A DNA stretch of 64,000 bases, taken from contig NC_063150.1 in assembly GCF_020921035.1 (NCBI RefSeq), positions 28,753,826 to 28,817,825 on the forward strand, in the 5' to 3' direction. This document shows, piece by piece, positions 23,807 to 35,435 of the stretch (positions within the stretch are counted from its first letter, which is position 1; every line of letters begins with the position of its first letter). The translations under genes and the position numbers were made by a program. A model generated the notes under the pieces. That model was not told the origin of the DNA. It searched no databases and saw only the letters and a program-made list of their open reading frames with translations. The stretch comes from Rhodamnia argentea (Eukaryota; Streptophyta; Magnoliopsida; Myrtales; Myrtaceae).

Positions 23807-24665
23807 TGTTGTTTTACCAACTTTATTTCCTACTAAAGAACCTGAAAAAAATAAACAAATAAACGATGTATGACCTAAATGAAATGCAAATGCGAACTAT
23901 GCAAATGGTGATTTTGCTTGGGGGTCGGGTTCAATTCCTACTTTTCTTATGCAATAAATGACTAAATGGGCTGTCAAAAATTTAGGTTTGAACACCCGTT
24001 TTTTGAATAATTAGGTTGTTTCCTAGAGAAAAAACTTGTTGCACAAATGATTACGTAAAGGTATAGCTAGTAAGATGTCTACTAAAAGTACAATAAAATT
24101 GCACAAACCTTGTTATTCACGAGCATGTGCAAACATTAAAGTAGCATTTTTGGTTGCAATTAATTATGTTCTAAAGAAGTTCATTTTCAAATGGTTTTGG
24201 TATTCATTTGATACAAACTACTGCTCAAAAGCGGCTTTCCATATGCCCTAAGTTTTTTTTATTTTATTTTGTCGAAATGAAAATCTTCATCTCATATAAA
24301 AAAAGGATACATAACTTCAAGACAAATATGCAAATCCCACAAAATGAGTAAACCAAGTAAATCTGAAAAGGAAATCAATTCGGTATAGCTTAGAAAAACT
24401 TGTCTATTCCACAAATATGGATACGTCATCGACAAACAGCGGCCAATCACCGAATTTCGCATCAGCATCGGTGATGGGGACACGCCGAGAAATCTCTCTC
24501 CAGTAGCTACGATTACGCCAAAAGGCGCGCCTAGAGTCGGCATCCCTAGCACCATGCTATATAGAGACCATAACAACACTATAAAATTGAATGAATACTG
24601 AAAATGCCTTATAAATTTCAGATTTATATGCCTGAAGTTTATACTATTGAAAAGTGGTGAATTGC
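23807..24665. other. Spacer, no gene seen
   Basis: A B-box-like gggttcaattcctac occurs near 23927 without a convincing A-box. A minus-strand open frame at 24292-24675 shows no family resemblance. Confidence 0.4.
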
Positions 24666-24675
24666 CACATTCCAT

Positions 24676-25230
24676 GGCCTAATACCCCAAAAAACCTCCA
24701 ACTTTGGCATTTGTGACAATTATGTCCAAAAAAATTTTTTCTCATAAAAAATACCAAATATCTCCATGTTTAACCGTTTTTTGGGCTGCTAAGTACCAAA
24801 GAGAATACGAAACGTGCCGTCGTGAATGACTCTACATCTCCCAGTAATATGTAGAGGAAGCAAATAATGTAACAGAAGTTCGGGAGTTTTTTCTTGTCGG
24901 CTTTGCTGAGATGTAATTCATTAATAACATGAAAATACCACATAAGATTAACTAAGGTGATTATGGACGGAAGGTTAACAGTAGTAGAATTGGAACAAAA
25001 ATAACAGTTGAAGGTTTTTTATGAGATAAAAAAGAGTTTTGAATATAATTGGGGCATATGCTAAAGTTGCGGGTTTTTTTAGTACTAGGCCGGTAGAATT
25101 GGAATAAAAGTAAAAGTTTTGGGCAAAATTGGGACAAATGTAAAAATTGGAGGTTTTTTAACGAGACAAAAAAAAATTTGGCTATTATTGTCCCAAATGC
25201 TAAGGTTGGAGTTTTTTTAGGTATTTGGCC
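24676..25230. mobile_element. Complete foldback MULE-like element, second type
   Basis: A 555-bp element flanked by the identical 10-mer cacattccat (24666-24675 and 25231-25240). Left end ggcctaataccccaaaaaacctcc and right end ggagtttttttaggtatttggcc are inverse. The arms repeat units like gcatttgtgacaattatgtcc. It follows the same plan as the element at 23135 with different sub-repeat sequence. Confidence 0.85.
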
Positions 25231-25377
25231 CACATTCCATACACCCATGATACCTAAAAAGGCTAAATTTCTTCTAGCCAAGTTTTGATCGGAGGATTTT
25301 AAGTTATAAACATCACATGTAGGTGCAATTTTAGTTAATTGTAATATAGGGAAATCCATATTTGTTAACTCGAAATT

Positions 25378-26465
25378 TAGAAGTGCCAATATGGTTCTTT
25401 GACCCACATTTTAACCCACTTTTAGCCATTTGGTTCAAATATGGGTTTAGGCAATTCAAAAATGGGTTTTAACTCGACCCATTTTCGTCTCGTGACCTAT
25501 AATTTCGCAAGATCACTTTTATTCACGTGTAAAGCGCCGCCCACCGCCTGCTTGCCATTGTCGTCCGTCACCGTAGCCTCCCGCTGCCGCCCGCTCACCC
25601 TGCGCCGCATCCCACCCGCCAGCAAAAAAGATTGGCTGTTGAGTTTTCTTGCGTGCCGTTGACTAGAGAGTTAGGTGCTGGTTCACCACCTCCTCTTTCT
25701 CTTTCTCTCTCTCATCTAACCTCCTGCATGAAGGAACATAGTTGCAGCAAAGAGAGAGAATCCATGGAGGTGAAAGCCTGAACACACGTGATCAAAGCCA
25801 TTTTAGCCGAGTAGCGCCCAAGCCTTTCTCTCTCCTCAAAGTTGTTTCCACCCTCACCCTTTTTTGTCCCAAACGAAAGCAATCATTCACGGATCCAGAC
25901 AACAACCAATCGTCCCCTCCTCGTCTCTCCCTTCATTACCCTCGCCCTCCCTTTCACAGATAGACAATGAAGATCCTTCATCTTCATCGTCTTGTTCTTG
26001 GTTTGGCTCTGTCCTGTTTCGGTGTCAATGGCTATGGAGATGAACAACAACAGAGAAGGACTTACATCGTCCACATGGCCAAATCACATATGCCGGCAGC
26101 TTTCGAGCACCACGCCCACTGGTGGCAACGGAGAGCAAGCGGACGGACCGCGGTGGCAACTACGGTGGGCGGCGGAGGCAATGGGCAGGCCACGGTGGGC
26201 GCGGCCAAGCATCAGCTTCGGCAAAGGCGGCAGGCAGGCCACTGGTGGCAGCATTCAGCAAAACAATTTTTACATTTTTTTTTAATTTTATGAAATAAAT
26301 ATTTCGTGATTTGGTTAAATATATAAATATTCAAAAAAATACGGGTCAGGTATGAATTGGGTATGGGTCATAAAATTAATACTGTATGAAAATGGGACAA
26401 AACGGGTTAAATAGATCAATATATGTCTTATCATATTCGACCCGACCCGCCCATTTGATACCTCT
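25378..26465. mobile_element. Probable gene-capturing (Pack-type) DNA element
   Basis: GC-rich arms at about 25535-25600 (ccgcccaccgcctgcttgcc, ccgtagcc) and about 26146-26240 (inverse: ccaccgtggcctgcccattg, ccaccgtag) match each other in opposite orientation. They enclose host-derived sequence including a subtilase start. The right outer part ends acccgacccgcccatttgat. The exact ends and a target duplication are not certain. The right arm alone recurs at 31626-31945. Confidence 0.45.
25967..26135 (+). pseudogene. Subtilase (SBT1-type) N-terminal fragment
   Basis: The frame from 25967 opens with a signal peptide (MKILHLHRLVLGLALSCFG...) followed by RRTYIVHMAKSHMPAAFEH and HAHWW. This is the start of the inhibitor_I9 propeptide of plant subtilisin-like serine proteases of the SBT1.7/1.8 type (family pattern TYIVHMAKSxMPxxFxxHxxWY). 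Similarity stops at the GC-rich arm near 26140. The catalytic peptidase_S8 domain is absent here and elsewhere in the window. It is a captured or truncated first-exon piece; a short secreted peptide could be made but has no expected protease function. Confidence 0.7.
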
Positions 26466-28770
26466 ACTAATCAATGATTTCTTCCGTAATTTGTGATAAA
26501 GTAATTTTTCTACTTGTCATTAATTTTATGTTTCTAGATCGACCACCAAATAACATCTGGGATTACGATTTACCGAGCAAAAAGTCAAATGCACGAAGAA
26601 ATAGCCAACCTCAATCACTTTAGTGGGAGAATTGTATAATCTCGATAATTTTGGTCAAATATTACGACCACGTGATAATTATCATCAATCAAATGGTCCA
26701 CTCGATCCTATTGGAACGTGACGAGCGAGGGACTACTGCAGGGAAAATTACGGATTTCCCCACTTCTTTCTGTCTAATTTTCATTTTCGTCCCTCAAGTT
26801 TTACTATCCAACCTCATTCTCTCAATTTCTCTATAAAGACGTGGCTGTTTCCTTATTTTCACCATGTTAATCCTTTCAGTTCCAGTTTTGCGCACCGTTG
26901 GAGATTGTGATAATCAACCACTGCCCTAGTAACTGTTGTTAGCATCCTCCTGCTCGGATTTCATCCTTCGGATGGCACCATAGTTGATAGGATTTGTATC
27001 AGCTCTTCCTTTATTATGCGCGACCACGATTCCATATTCCAACACGGACAATATATCGAATATGATGAACCTCACCATACAATTGCCAATATCACGCGGC
27101 AACATCGATATGATGTCATCCCTTCAATCGACCGTCTTTCTTCGTCGCGATTTTTGCGAATGCGTGCTTATTTTTATACATGTACGCACAATTACGTGAT
27201 TTAAGCGTTACATGAAAAGATGTTTGATTGCAATTTCCATAGGCGATACCATATCAACTTATGTTAGGCGGGATTTGAGAAGGGAAATTAACCAAGGACG
27301 AATGTAGAACCATAAATTTCATTTCTTTAATTCACTAAAGGCTCGCAGTATGAGCCGTTCACAAGTTTACTTGAAGAGTTAGCATAATCAAAAGGCACAC
27401 ATTTATTCACTTATTATTACAATCATCTACGCCGACCAGAGATGAGACCTAGCAATGCGACCATTCCCACCCTTGGGATAGAATCCTCCCGAGACGCTCT
27501 CGTTGCCGCTCCCATACACGATCCTCAGTATCTCCTCAGGCGTCCGGTCGTACGCGACTGAGTACTTGTCGCCCGCGAGCACGTTCCCCTTGATCTTCCC
27601 CTCGGCGCCTAGGTTGGGGGGCACGACGAGGCCCTCGTCCTTCAGCCCGTCGTGCCCGAGCTTGTTCCTGAGCTCCGACATCCGGTCTGTGAACTCCGCC
27701 ACGGTTATCCCATACGGCTTGACTTCCCAAGCTTTCCGCTCGTACAAGAGGGCTCGGATCACCGCATCCTGACCCGATTCCACGCCGAGAAGGCCCGCGA
27801 CAAGCTAAAAAGCATTCACAAGACGGGAACAAGTATCCATAGGTAAAAAGCTCCTTAAGATTTGACAAAGTAGATAACTTGTAGAGATCGATTGTCTGGT
27901 TATACCCTTTTGGACACAGCACCATGGAGCTTGGGGTTCGCTCCAACATAGCCGGTGAGGCCAACATAAGGGACCAGATAGGAGGCAAGCAAGAAGTTAA
28001 TATCATTGGCATATGGGTCGAATGGAGGCTCTAAAGTATAACCAAATGCTTTGTCCATCACTGTGGCAAATGAAGCCGCAGACAAATTCAGGAGTGGCCT
28101 TGGAAACCCCTTCACTGTCTTCTTGATTGCCCTGCATTGATTCAAAGATGAAAATGAAAGAATCCCCTAAAATCTAGGTTGGAAAATGAGAATTAGCATC
28201 AAATTTCCTCTCTAACTTTAAAAGAAAGATATAGGTATGACATATCGAATGAGATTATGAGTGGACTCACTTCAAGTGACCAACTTCTTGGAGAGCGAAC
28301 TGTAGGATGATATCCTTCAGGAGAGGACCTAAGTTGGCAGCCCTAGCTCCAACTGGGGATGGACCTCCCATGGCCAAGTTTGGGGCCACCTTGTCCAACC
28401 CATACCCCAATGAGGCATACAAGAAGAGCTCTGCCTCAAAGTATTCCAAATTCAAGGGAAACTCCAGCAGATCCACATCGCCCCTCGGGACATGTTGACC
28501 ATGGAGGGACTTGAATTCCACACATTTTGAGCTCGGGACGAGGAAGAGGAGGAAGAAGAAGAAGAGAGCCATCTAGGCGGCAGAAGCGGTGAAGATAAAG
28601 TTGGTGAATGCCGTGATCTAAGCTTTTGAGTGTTTGTTCTATGTCAGTGTTTGTGTTGTGTGAGTCTCAAATTTGGTTGTGTGCACATTTATAAGGTGTG
28701 TCGGGTGATGCATATACGTCATTGCGTTTAGGCAAAGGAGGAAAAGGTGGATACGTGCTTAGTCAAAGGA
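26146..28770. repeat. Segmental duplication, copy A (with 31626-34263)
   Basis: About 2.62 kb is shared with 31626-34263 at a nearly constant offset (5480 at the left, 5479 at the gene end, 5476 in exon 1). Only a few differences per 100 bases are seen by eye. The left breakpoint lies inside the GC-rich arm of a transposon (accgcggtggca...ctacggtgggcggc). The right one lies just after acgtgcttagtcaaagga. Confidence 0.9.
27427..28572 (-). CDS. Desiccation-related protein, PCC13-62-like, copy A
   Basis: Three exons on the minus strand: 28572-28271, 28131-27906 and 27804-27427, with GT-AG introns of 139 and 101 bp, giving 301 aa. It opens with a short signal peptide (MALFFFFLLFLVPSSKC). The ferritin-like (Ferritin_2) domain follows: DVDLLEFPLNLEYFEAELFL, the QEVGHLKAIKKTV helix, NDINFLLASYLVPYVGLTGY, and C-terminal ESGQDAVIRALLYERKAW and TPEEILRIVYGSG. 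The family is named after Craterostigma PCC13-62, induced by drying; molecular function is not established. The upstream ATG used by copy B is ACG here and a stop precedes the second ATG, so translation must begin at 28572. The result is a shorter leader that still looks like a signal peptide. A TATA-like ttataaatg lies about 115-125 bp upstream. It seems intact. Confidence 0.9.
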
Positions 28771-29400
28771 TAAGGATTTCCCCAACCAAATCCTATCCTC
28801 CATTGGGGCAATCTCTCTCTTTCTCTAAAAAGCTTTCTTCCCTATCCATAGTGATAGTTTCCCCCAAATCCTAATTTACACTGTTTCCTTTTATGGATTC
28901 TGCTTATTCCTTGTTTCTCCTCGTCCCTCATTCATCACACGTAAAATCCCTTCTTTCCTTCTAGGGATTTCCCCTTGCTCCCCACCTCGTCCTCATCCAA
29001 ACCCACTTCCATCAGTGTACGGTACAAGTATGACAATGACAATCCATAGTCATTACAATCCATATATTCATAGCTTTACCCTCCATTATCAGCCCCAAAT
29101 TCATTACACGCATTTAGTTTTCTCCCTACATACCCAAATAGCTTTCAATCTCAATAATTACAAACCCTAAATCTTCGCTATTTCCCCAGGTTAGCAGAAA
29201 TCCCATCATCCTGAATCTTTGGCCATAGCTATGGACAACCTTCAGTGGTGCTAACGATCTACTTCATTGCTTCTGGGAATTCTGAAATAGCAATCAGGGT
29301 ATTGGGTTTCTCATCCTTCGATTTAGGTTACACTACCATTGTTCTGATTTAAGGTGCTAGCTTCCCTTTCCTTTATGTCCCTGCAAGTTTGTAGTACCTA
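28770..29400. other. Spacer / presumed LINE 5' leader
   Basis: Pyrimidine-rich DNA between the right end of duplicate A and the first LINE reading frame. It may be the LINE 5' untranslated region. No gene is seen. Confidence 0.4.
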
Positions 29401-29405
29401 TTAGA

Positions 29406-31625
29406 ATGGCGAATGAGGTTGATAAGGAGCAGCGGTTGGCTGCTTTGTGTAGGAGCCGTGGTGACTTGTGGATAGAGGATTTTGTTGCTAATGTGAATGA
29501 AGAATGGCCTGAAAACAAGCTGAAATTGTGTAATCTCACTTTGCTGGGGAAACTCTACTCGAATTCTAGTATAAATGTGCAAGCATTTCAATCTACTATG
29601 CAAAAAGCATGGAAAACGGAAGATGTGGTATGTGACCAACATGAATAGGGCATATTTTCCTTTACTTTTGGTTCGGAAGCTGTAATGAAAAGAATTTTAG
29701 ATGCGAGCCCATGGTCATTCTCTAGCAATCTATTGGTTCTCCAACAACTAGTACCAAGAGTGCCCATCCACCGCCACAATTTCACTCATTGTGCCTTTTG
29801 GGTCCAAGTGGCTGGATTACCTCTCCTTATGATTAATGAATCTGTTATTAGACAAATGGGAAACTTTATTGGAAAAGTTGTTGAGGTGAAAATGGAGGCG
29901 AAAGAGGGAGGTTTGTGCAAATTGGGGAAAGTTAAAGTGTTGATTGATCTTAAGAATGCACTTTTGCCAGGGATGGTGCTGAGTATAGATGTTGACCAGA
30001 TTTGGGTTGATTTTAAGTACGAGCGTCTTCCCCGCTTTAGCTACTCTTGTGGGAAGATTGGGCACTACACAACCAATTGTGACAAAGTGTAATATAGAAA
30101 ATCTGAAACGAGGGTGATTGGAAAAGGTCAGTTTGGTTCTTGGCTTAAAGCGGAAGCACGTGAAGCAAGCCCTTTTTGGAAGTTGTTTTTCGAAAATGAG
30201 TTCCCATTGCCTAGTGATGAGGAAATAGTCCCAGAAACACAAGTCCCAAGACTCTGTTGAAGAAAACACAAGTCCTATAGAGGCTGAAGTGCAGTATTCA
30301 CCTAGGCCAATGGAGATTATTCCTTAGGGGAGTTTAAAGAGAAAGGAAAAAGAAGTGATGGGGAAACATGAATTGTGACAGGAAAGAAAAATCAGGGGAA
30401 ACCTCTACTGCTTTTGGACTCCCCAGGGTCCGAGATTTGCCTAAAAAGTATGATGGAGCTGTCAAAGAAGATTAAGAAGAAGAGTAAATCCCCTACTTCA
30501 AAAAAGCTTCGTTGAAGCTCTGCCAACTCATATCATGGGGTTGCTATGAATGTGATTGATAAAATGCAACTTTTGGATATTCCAATTACAGTTGAGAATG
30601 GTTCTAAGAACTGGGCTTTGGTGGCTAGCCCTAATAAGCCACCATGAGGTATATGAAAGTATTGAGCTGGAATTGTTAGGGCTTGGGCACTCCCCTGACA
30701 TTCCAGTAACTTCGAGCCTTAGTGGCTCAAGAGCGTCCTAATGTAGTCTTTTTAATGGAAACAAAAAATAAAAATCAGGTGGCGGATGGTATTAGGAGGA
30801 GGTTGCAATTTCAAAATCTGTTTATGGTGAGTCCTATTGGTATTGCGGGGGGTCTAGCATTATTGTGGAACGATGAGGTAACAATTGACATCAACAGAAG
30901 TGCGGCCGAGCTTCTAGATGTTATATGTTGGGATAAGAATGGGGGAGAAAGGATGAGGATTACCTTCTTGCATGCTTCAACGATATTTCAAGAAAGGATA
31001 TCTCTTTGGCAGACTTTAAAAGCCATTTCCTCCCAAAACAGCCTTCCTTGGCTATGTGTGGGTGATTTTAACGAGGGTCTTTACAATTGGGAGAAAGAAG
31101 GGAAACGGGAAGCAGATCATTATAAGCTTGTTGCCTTTTGGGAGATGTCGAATGTATGTAAATTGATGGATATGGAAAGTAAGGGGTGTAAATTCACATG
31201 GGCCAATAATAGGGAAGGAGAGGCATTGGTGAGAAAAGACTCGATAGGGCCCTTTGCAATGTTGAATGGAGGACTTTATTCTTCAACGCTGAGGCCTATG
31301 CATTACCAGCTATTGGCTCTTACCATTGCCCGATTCTCATTGACACTTCACTGAGAAGATACAAAAGGAAGAAAGAATTTAAATTCGAGGCTTTTGGCTA
31401 GAAGACCCGGAATGCAAAGAAGTGGTTAAAGGAGAATAGGGGAATATTCCATACATGGGGAGTAATATAGTGTGCAAAACAAGGGCTGTTTCAATGGCAT
31501 TGATGAATTGGAGTAAAAGGATATTTTTCAATGCTTCTAAACAAATTCAAATACTGCAAGGAAGACTGACCACCTTGACCAACAACTCGCAAAACTTTAG
31601 CTCAGAGGAGTACAAAAGGATTACA
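29406..31625 (+). mobile_element. L1-type LINE, 5' part only (ORF1 and endonuclease)
   Basis: Positions 29406-30092 hold ORF1: a DUF4283-type region (...MKRILDASPWSF..., HCAFWVQVAGLPL) and a zinc-knuckle (SCGKIGHYTTNC, whose first Cys appears replaced). One in-frame TAG separates the first 80 codons from the rest. Positions 30653-31354 are the start of ORF2: MKVLSWNC followed by an in-frame stop, then an endonuclease/exonuclease/phosphatase domain (VVFLMETK, WLCVGDFNE, GCKFTWANN). Further endonuclease-to-RT linker sequence (FFNASKQIQILQGRL) runs, with frame breaks, to 31625 and stops where the duplicated segment begins. The reverse transcriptase and 3' end are absent, the reverse of the usual 5' truncation, so a rearrangement removed them. 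Not autonomous. Confidence 0.85.
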
Positions 31626-34263
31626 AACCGCGGTGGCAGCTACGGTGGGCGGCAGAGGCAATGGGCGGGCCACGGTGGGCGCGGCCAAGCATCGGCTTCG
31701 GCAAAGGCGGCGGGCAGGCCGCGGGTGGCAACAATCAATGAAACAATTTTTATATTTTTTTAATTTTATGAAATAAATATTTCATGATTTGGTTAAATGT
31801 ATAAATATTCAAAAAAATACGGGTCGGGTATGAATTGGGTATGGGTCATAAAATTAATATTGTATGAAAATGGGACAAAACGGGTTAAATAGATCAATAT
31901 ATATCTTATCATATTCGACCCGACCCGCCCATTTGATACCTCTACTAATCAATGATTTCTTCCGTAATTTGTGATAAAGTAATTTTTCTACTTGTCATTA
32001 ATTTTATGTTTCTAGATCGAGCACCAAATAACATCTGGGATTACGATTTACCGAGCAAAAAGTCAAATGCACAAAGAAATAGCCAACCTCAATCACTTTA
32101 GTGTGAGAATTGTATAATCTCGATAATTTTGGTCAAATATTACGACCACGTGATAATTATCATCAATCAAATGGTCCACTCGAACCTATTGGAACATGAC
32201 GAGCGAGGGACTACTGTAGGGAAAATTACGGATTTCCCCACTTCTTTATGTCTAATTTTCATTTTCGTCCCTTAAGTTTTACGATCTAACCTCATTCTCT
32301 CAATTTCTCTATAAAGACGTGGCTGTTTCCTTATTTTCACCATGTTAATCCTTTCAGTTCCAGTTTTACGCACTGTCGGAGATTGTGATAATCAACCACT
32401 GCCATAGTAATTGTTGTTAGCATCCTCCTGCTTGGATTTCATCCTTTGGATGGCACTATAGTCGATAGGATTCGGATCAGGTCTTCCTTTATTATGCGCG
32501 AGCATGACTCCATATTCCAACACGGACAATATATCGATTATGATGAACCTTACCATACAATTGCCAATATCACGCGGCAACATCGACGTGATGTCATCCC
32601 TTAAATCGACCGTCTTTCTTCGTTGTGATTTTTGCGATTGTGTGCTTATTTTTATACACGCACGCACAATTACGCGATGTAAGTGTTACATGAAAAGATG
32701 GTTTGATTGTAATTTCCATAGGCAATACTGTATCAACTTATGTTAGGCGGGATTTGAGAAGGGAAATTAACCAAGGACGAATGTAGAAACATAAGTTTCA
32801 TTTCTTTAATTCACTGGAGGCTCGCAGCATAGCCGTTCACAAGTTCACTTGAAGAGTTAGCATAATCAAAAGCTACACATTTGTTCATTTATTGTTACAA
32901 ATCATCTACGCCGACCGGAGATGAGACCTAGCAATGCGACCATTCCCACCCTTGGGATAGAATCCTCCCGGGACGCTCTCGTCGCCGCTCCCGTACACGA
33001 TCCTCAGTATCTCCTCGGGCGTCCGGTCGTACGCGACCGAGTACTTGTCACCCGCGAGCACGTTCCCCTTGATCTTCCCCTCGGCACCTAGGTTGGGGGG
33101 CACGATGAGGCCCTCGTCCTTCAGCCCGTCGTGCCCAAGCTTGTTCCTGAACTCCGACATCCGGTTTGTGAACTCCACTACGGTTATCCCGTACGGCTTG
33201 ACGTCCCAAGCTTTCCGCTCGTACAGGAGGGCTCGGATCACCGCATCCTGACCCGATTCCACGCCGAGAAGGCCCGCGACAAGCTGAAAAGCATTCACAA
33301 GACAGGAACAAGTATCCATAGGTAAAAAGCTCCTTAAGATTTGACAAAGTAGATAACTTGTAGAGATCGATTGTCTGGTTATACCCTTTTGGACACAGCA
33401 CCATGGAGCTTGGGGTTCGCTCCAACATAGCCGGTGAGGCCAACATAAGGGACCAGATAGGAGGCAAGCAAGAAGTTAATATCATTGGCATATGGGTCGA
33501 ATGGAGGCTTTAAAGTATAACCAAATGCTTTGTCCATCACTGTGGCAAATGAAGCCGCAGACAAATTCAGGAGTGGCCTTGGAAACCCCTTCACTGTCTT
33601 CTTGATTGCCCTGCTGATTCAAAGATAAAAATGAAAGAATCCCCTAAAATCTAGGTTGGAAAGTGAGAATTAGCATCCAAGCTCCTCACTAATATTAAAG
33701 AAAGATATGGGTATGACATATCTAATGAGATTATGAGAGGACTCACTTCAAGTGACCAACTTCTTGGAGAGCGAACTGCAAGATGATATCCTTCAGGAGA
33801 GGACCCAAGTTGGCAGCCCTAGCTCCCACTGGGGATGGACCTCCCATGGCCAAGTTTGGGGCTACCTTGTCCAACCCATACCCCAACGAGGCATACAAGA
33901 AGAGCTCCGCCTCAAAGTACTCCAAATTCAAGGGAAACTCCAGTAGATCCACGTCGCCCCTCGGCACTTGTCGACCATGGCTAGACTCGAGGTCCATGCA
34001 GTTCGAGCTCAGGACGAGGATGAGGACGAGGAGGGAGAAGAGAGCCATCGAAGCGGTGGAGGAGGTGGCGGAAGCGGTGGAGATAAAGCTGGTGATTGCC
34101 ATGACCTAAGCTTTGGGTGTTTGTTCTTATCAGTGTTTGTGTTATGCGAGTCTCAAATTTGGTTGTGTGCACATGTATAAGGTGTGCCGGTTGCTGCATA
34201 GACGGCATTGCGTTTGGGTAAAAGGAGGAAAAGGTGGATACGTGCTTAGTCAAAGGACAAGGA
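31626..34263. repeat. Segmental duplication, copy B
   Basis: Partner of 26146-28770. Left neighbour is the truncated LINE; right neighbour is unrelated DNA beginning aattgccacgtggg. It carries the half transposon arm, the shared intergenic DNA and the second desiccation-related gene. Confidence 0.9.
32906..34102 (-). CDS. Desiccation-related protein, PCC13-62-like, copy B
   Basis: Three exons on the minus strand, 34102-33747, 33610-33385 and 33283-32906, with introns of 136 and 101 bp in the same places as copy A, giving 319 aa. The N-terminus is 18 residues longer (MAITSFISTASATSSTASM before MALFSLLVLILVLSS); the hydrophobic run after it should still serve as a signal peptide or anchor. The mature ferritin-like domain differs from copy A at few sites (for example VEFTNRMSEFRNKLG against AEFTDRMSELRNKLG). 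Role as for copy A: a drying-associated protein of unproven biochemistry. The promoter keeps two ACGTG words, one a perfect G-box, of which copy A has one. The TATA-like word of copy A is changed here to ttatacatg. Both copies appear functional. Confidence 0.9.
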
Positions 34264-34275
34264 ATTGCCACGTGG
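34236..34275 (-). promoter_or_regulatory. Pair of ACGTG (ABRE/G-box) words upstream of copy B
   Basis: tacgtg at 34239-34244 and cacgtg (gccacgtggg) at 34269-34274 lie about 140 and 170 bp before the copy B start codon. Paired ACGT-core elements are known to mediate abscisic-acid responses in plants. Copy A has only the first (28752-28757), because the duplicated DNA ends before the second. Function is inferred from motif and position only. Confidence 0.45.
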
Positions 34276-34289
34276 GAGGTCACATGAAC

Positions 34290-35430
34290 AGTTGGGGTTT
34301 TGGGAGAGAAATTAGGAAGGGGTCCTGTTCTTCCTTTGGTTTGAACTGGAAATTGTCTCTGCATGGGGAAGGGGCTTTTTCCTATTTTTGGGTGATTTAC
34401 CTTTGGTCCAAAAACATAAAAACACAAATTCTAAGGTTTGGACCTAAGTAAATTGAAAAACTGCTTTGTCTAAGGCCCCATCCGGATCTCGAAATCCCTC
34501 ACACGAATAGAAGGTATTCCTCGCCATCAAGAAAGAAAAATATATAATTGGCAATTAGGAATGCTTGGCGTGCGAGCACCGACATGTTAAAATAAGGAAA
34601 ACATCTGTGGAGTCCACCGTCACTATATATCAAACAAACAGGCCGTAGAGACTCCTGGAAGAGAGAAATCTCCCTTCTTTGGTGAGGTTAACCATCAACC
34701 TGCTGAGGATCCAAAGAAGCCCATGGTTGCCCTTCGGAAATCATGGGTTATTTCTTTTCGGCAAGAACAATTCCACGAATTATGAATTCATGTTATCACT
34801 AGGTTAAGTTCAGCGACTTAGCTAAATTTGGCTCTTAGACACTTATTTAGGAAACAAAGATTTCTTCATGCAATTTGGTTTGGAAAAACATGTATGTCAC
34901 GCCGGCACGTCATTCATGCCGGCTCGTAACTCTATTCAACGCGAATAATTATGGTCATTGTAGTTGATCTTCAACTAACATTGACTTAAAAAAAAAAAAA
35001 CCACAACCTACTACGAGGTTGATAACTAATGATAGGATGATTATGTGATTACCAAATGGTGCTCCTGATTGGAAATTACCTTCATAGAGTATCATGAGTC
35101 AAGGGGTGCGCTTGAATTTGAAAATTGCAAGTCTTGGAAGTTGCCAAATGCATGGCTAGGATTAAATCTAAGTTTGTCTTCTTGCAATGCAGGCCATGAC
35201 CCTTCACTAAATTAGAGATAATTGTATTGGCAGATTGATTTATTAACGAAATATCTTACTCTAAGGCCAAGTGGAGTAAGCAGCGAGGAATATCCATTCA
35301 TACATTTTATATTTATTGGCAATATATCATGTCTTTCATCATCTTAGACTTTTTCTAGTCTTCGTGTATTTACGCTACGGAAACGTAAACAATGACAATG
35401 CCTAAACTCGTTGATAGTATAAAGCCCTAG
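34290..35430. other. Spacer, no gene seen
   Basis: No coding family, complete element or RNA gene recognised. Confidence 0.5.
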
Positions 35431-35435
35431 CAACA

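Noticed and set aside
23880-24010. tRNA-like B-box (gggttcaattcctac)
   Set aside because: No A-box at the right distance, no cloverleaf and no target duplication.
24292-24675. 127-codon minus-strand frame
   Set aside because: No family resemblance; ends abut a transposon target site.
27503-28012. Open frames opposite or offset to the desiccation-related gene exons
   Set aside because: Shadow frames of a well-supported three-exon gene; the same shadows recur in the duplicate.
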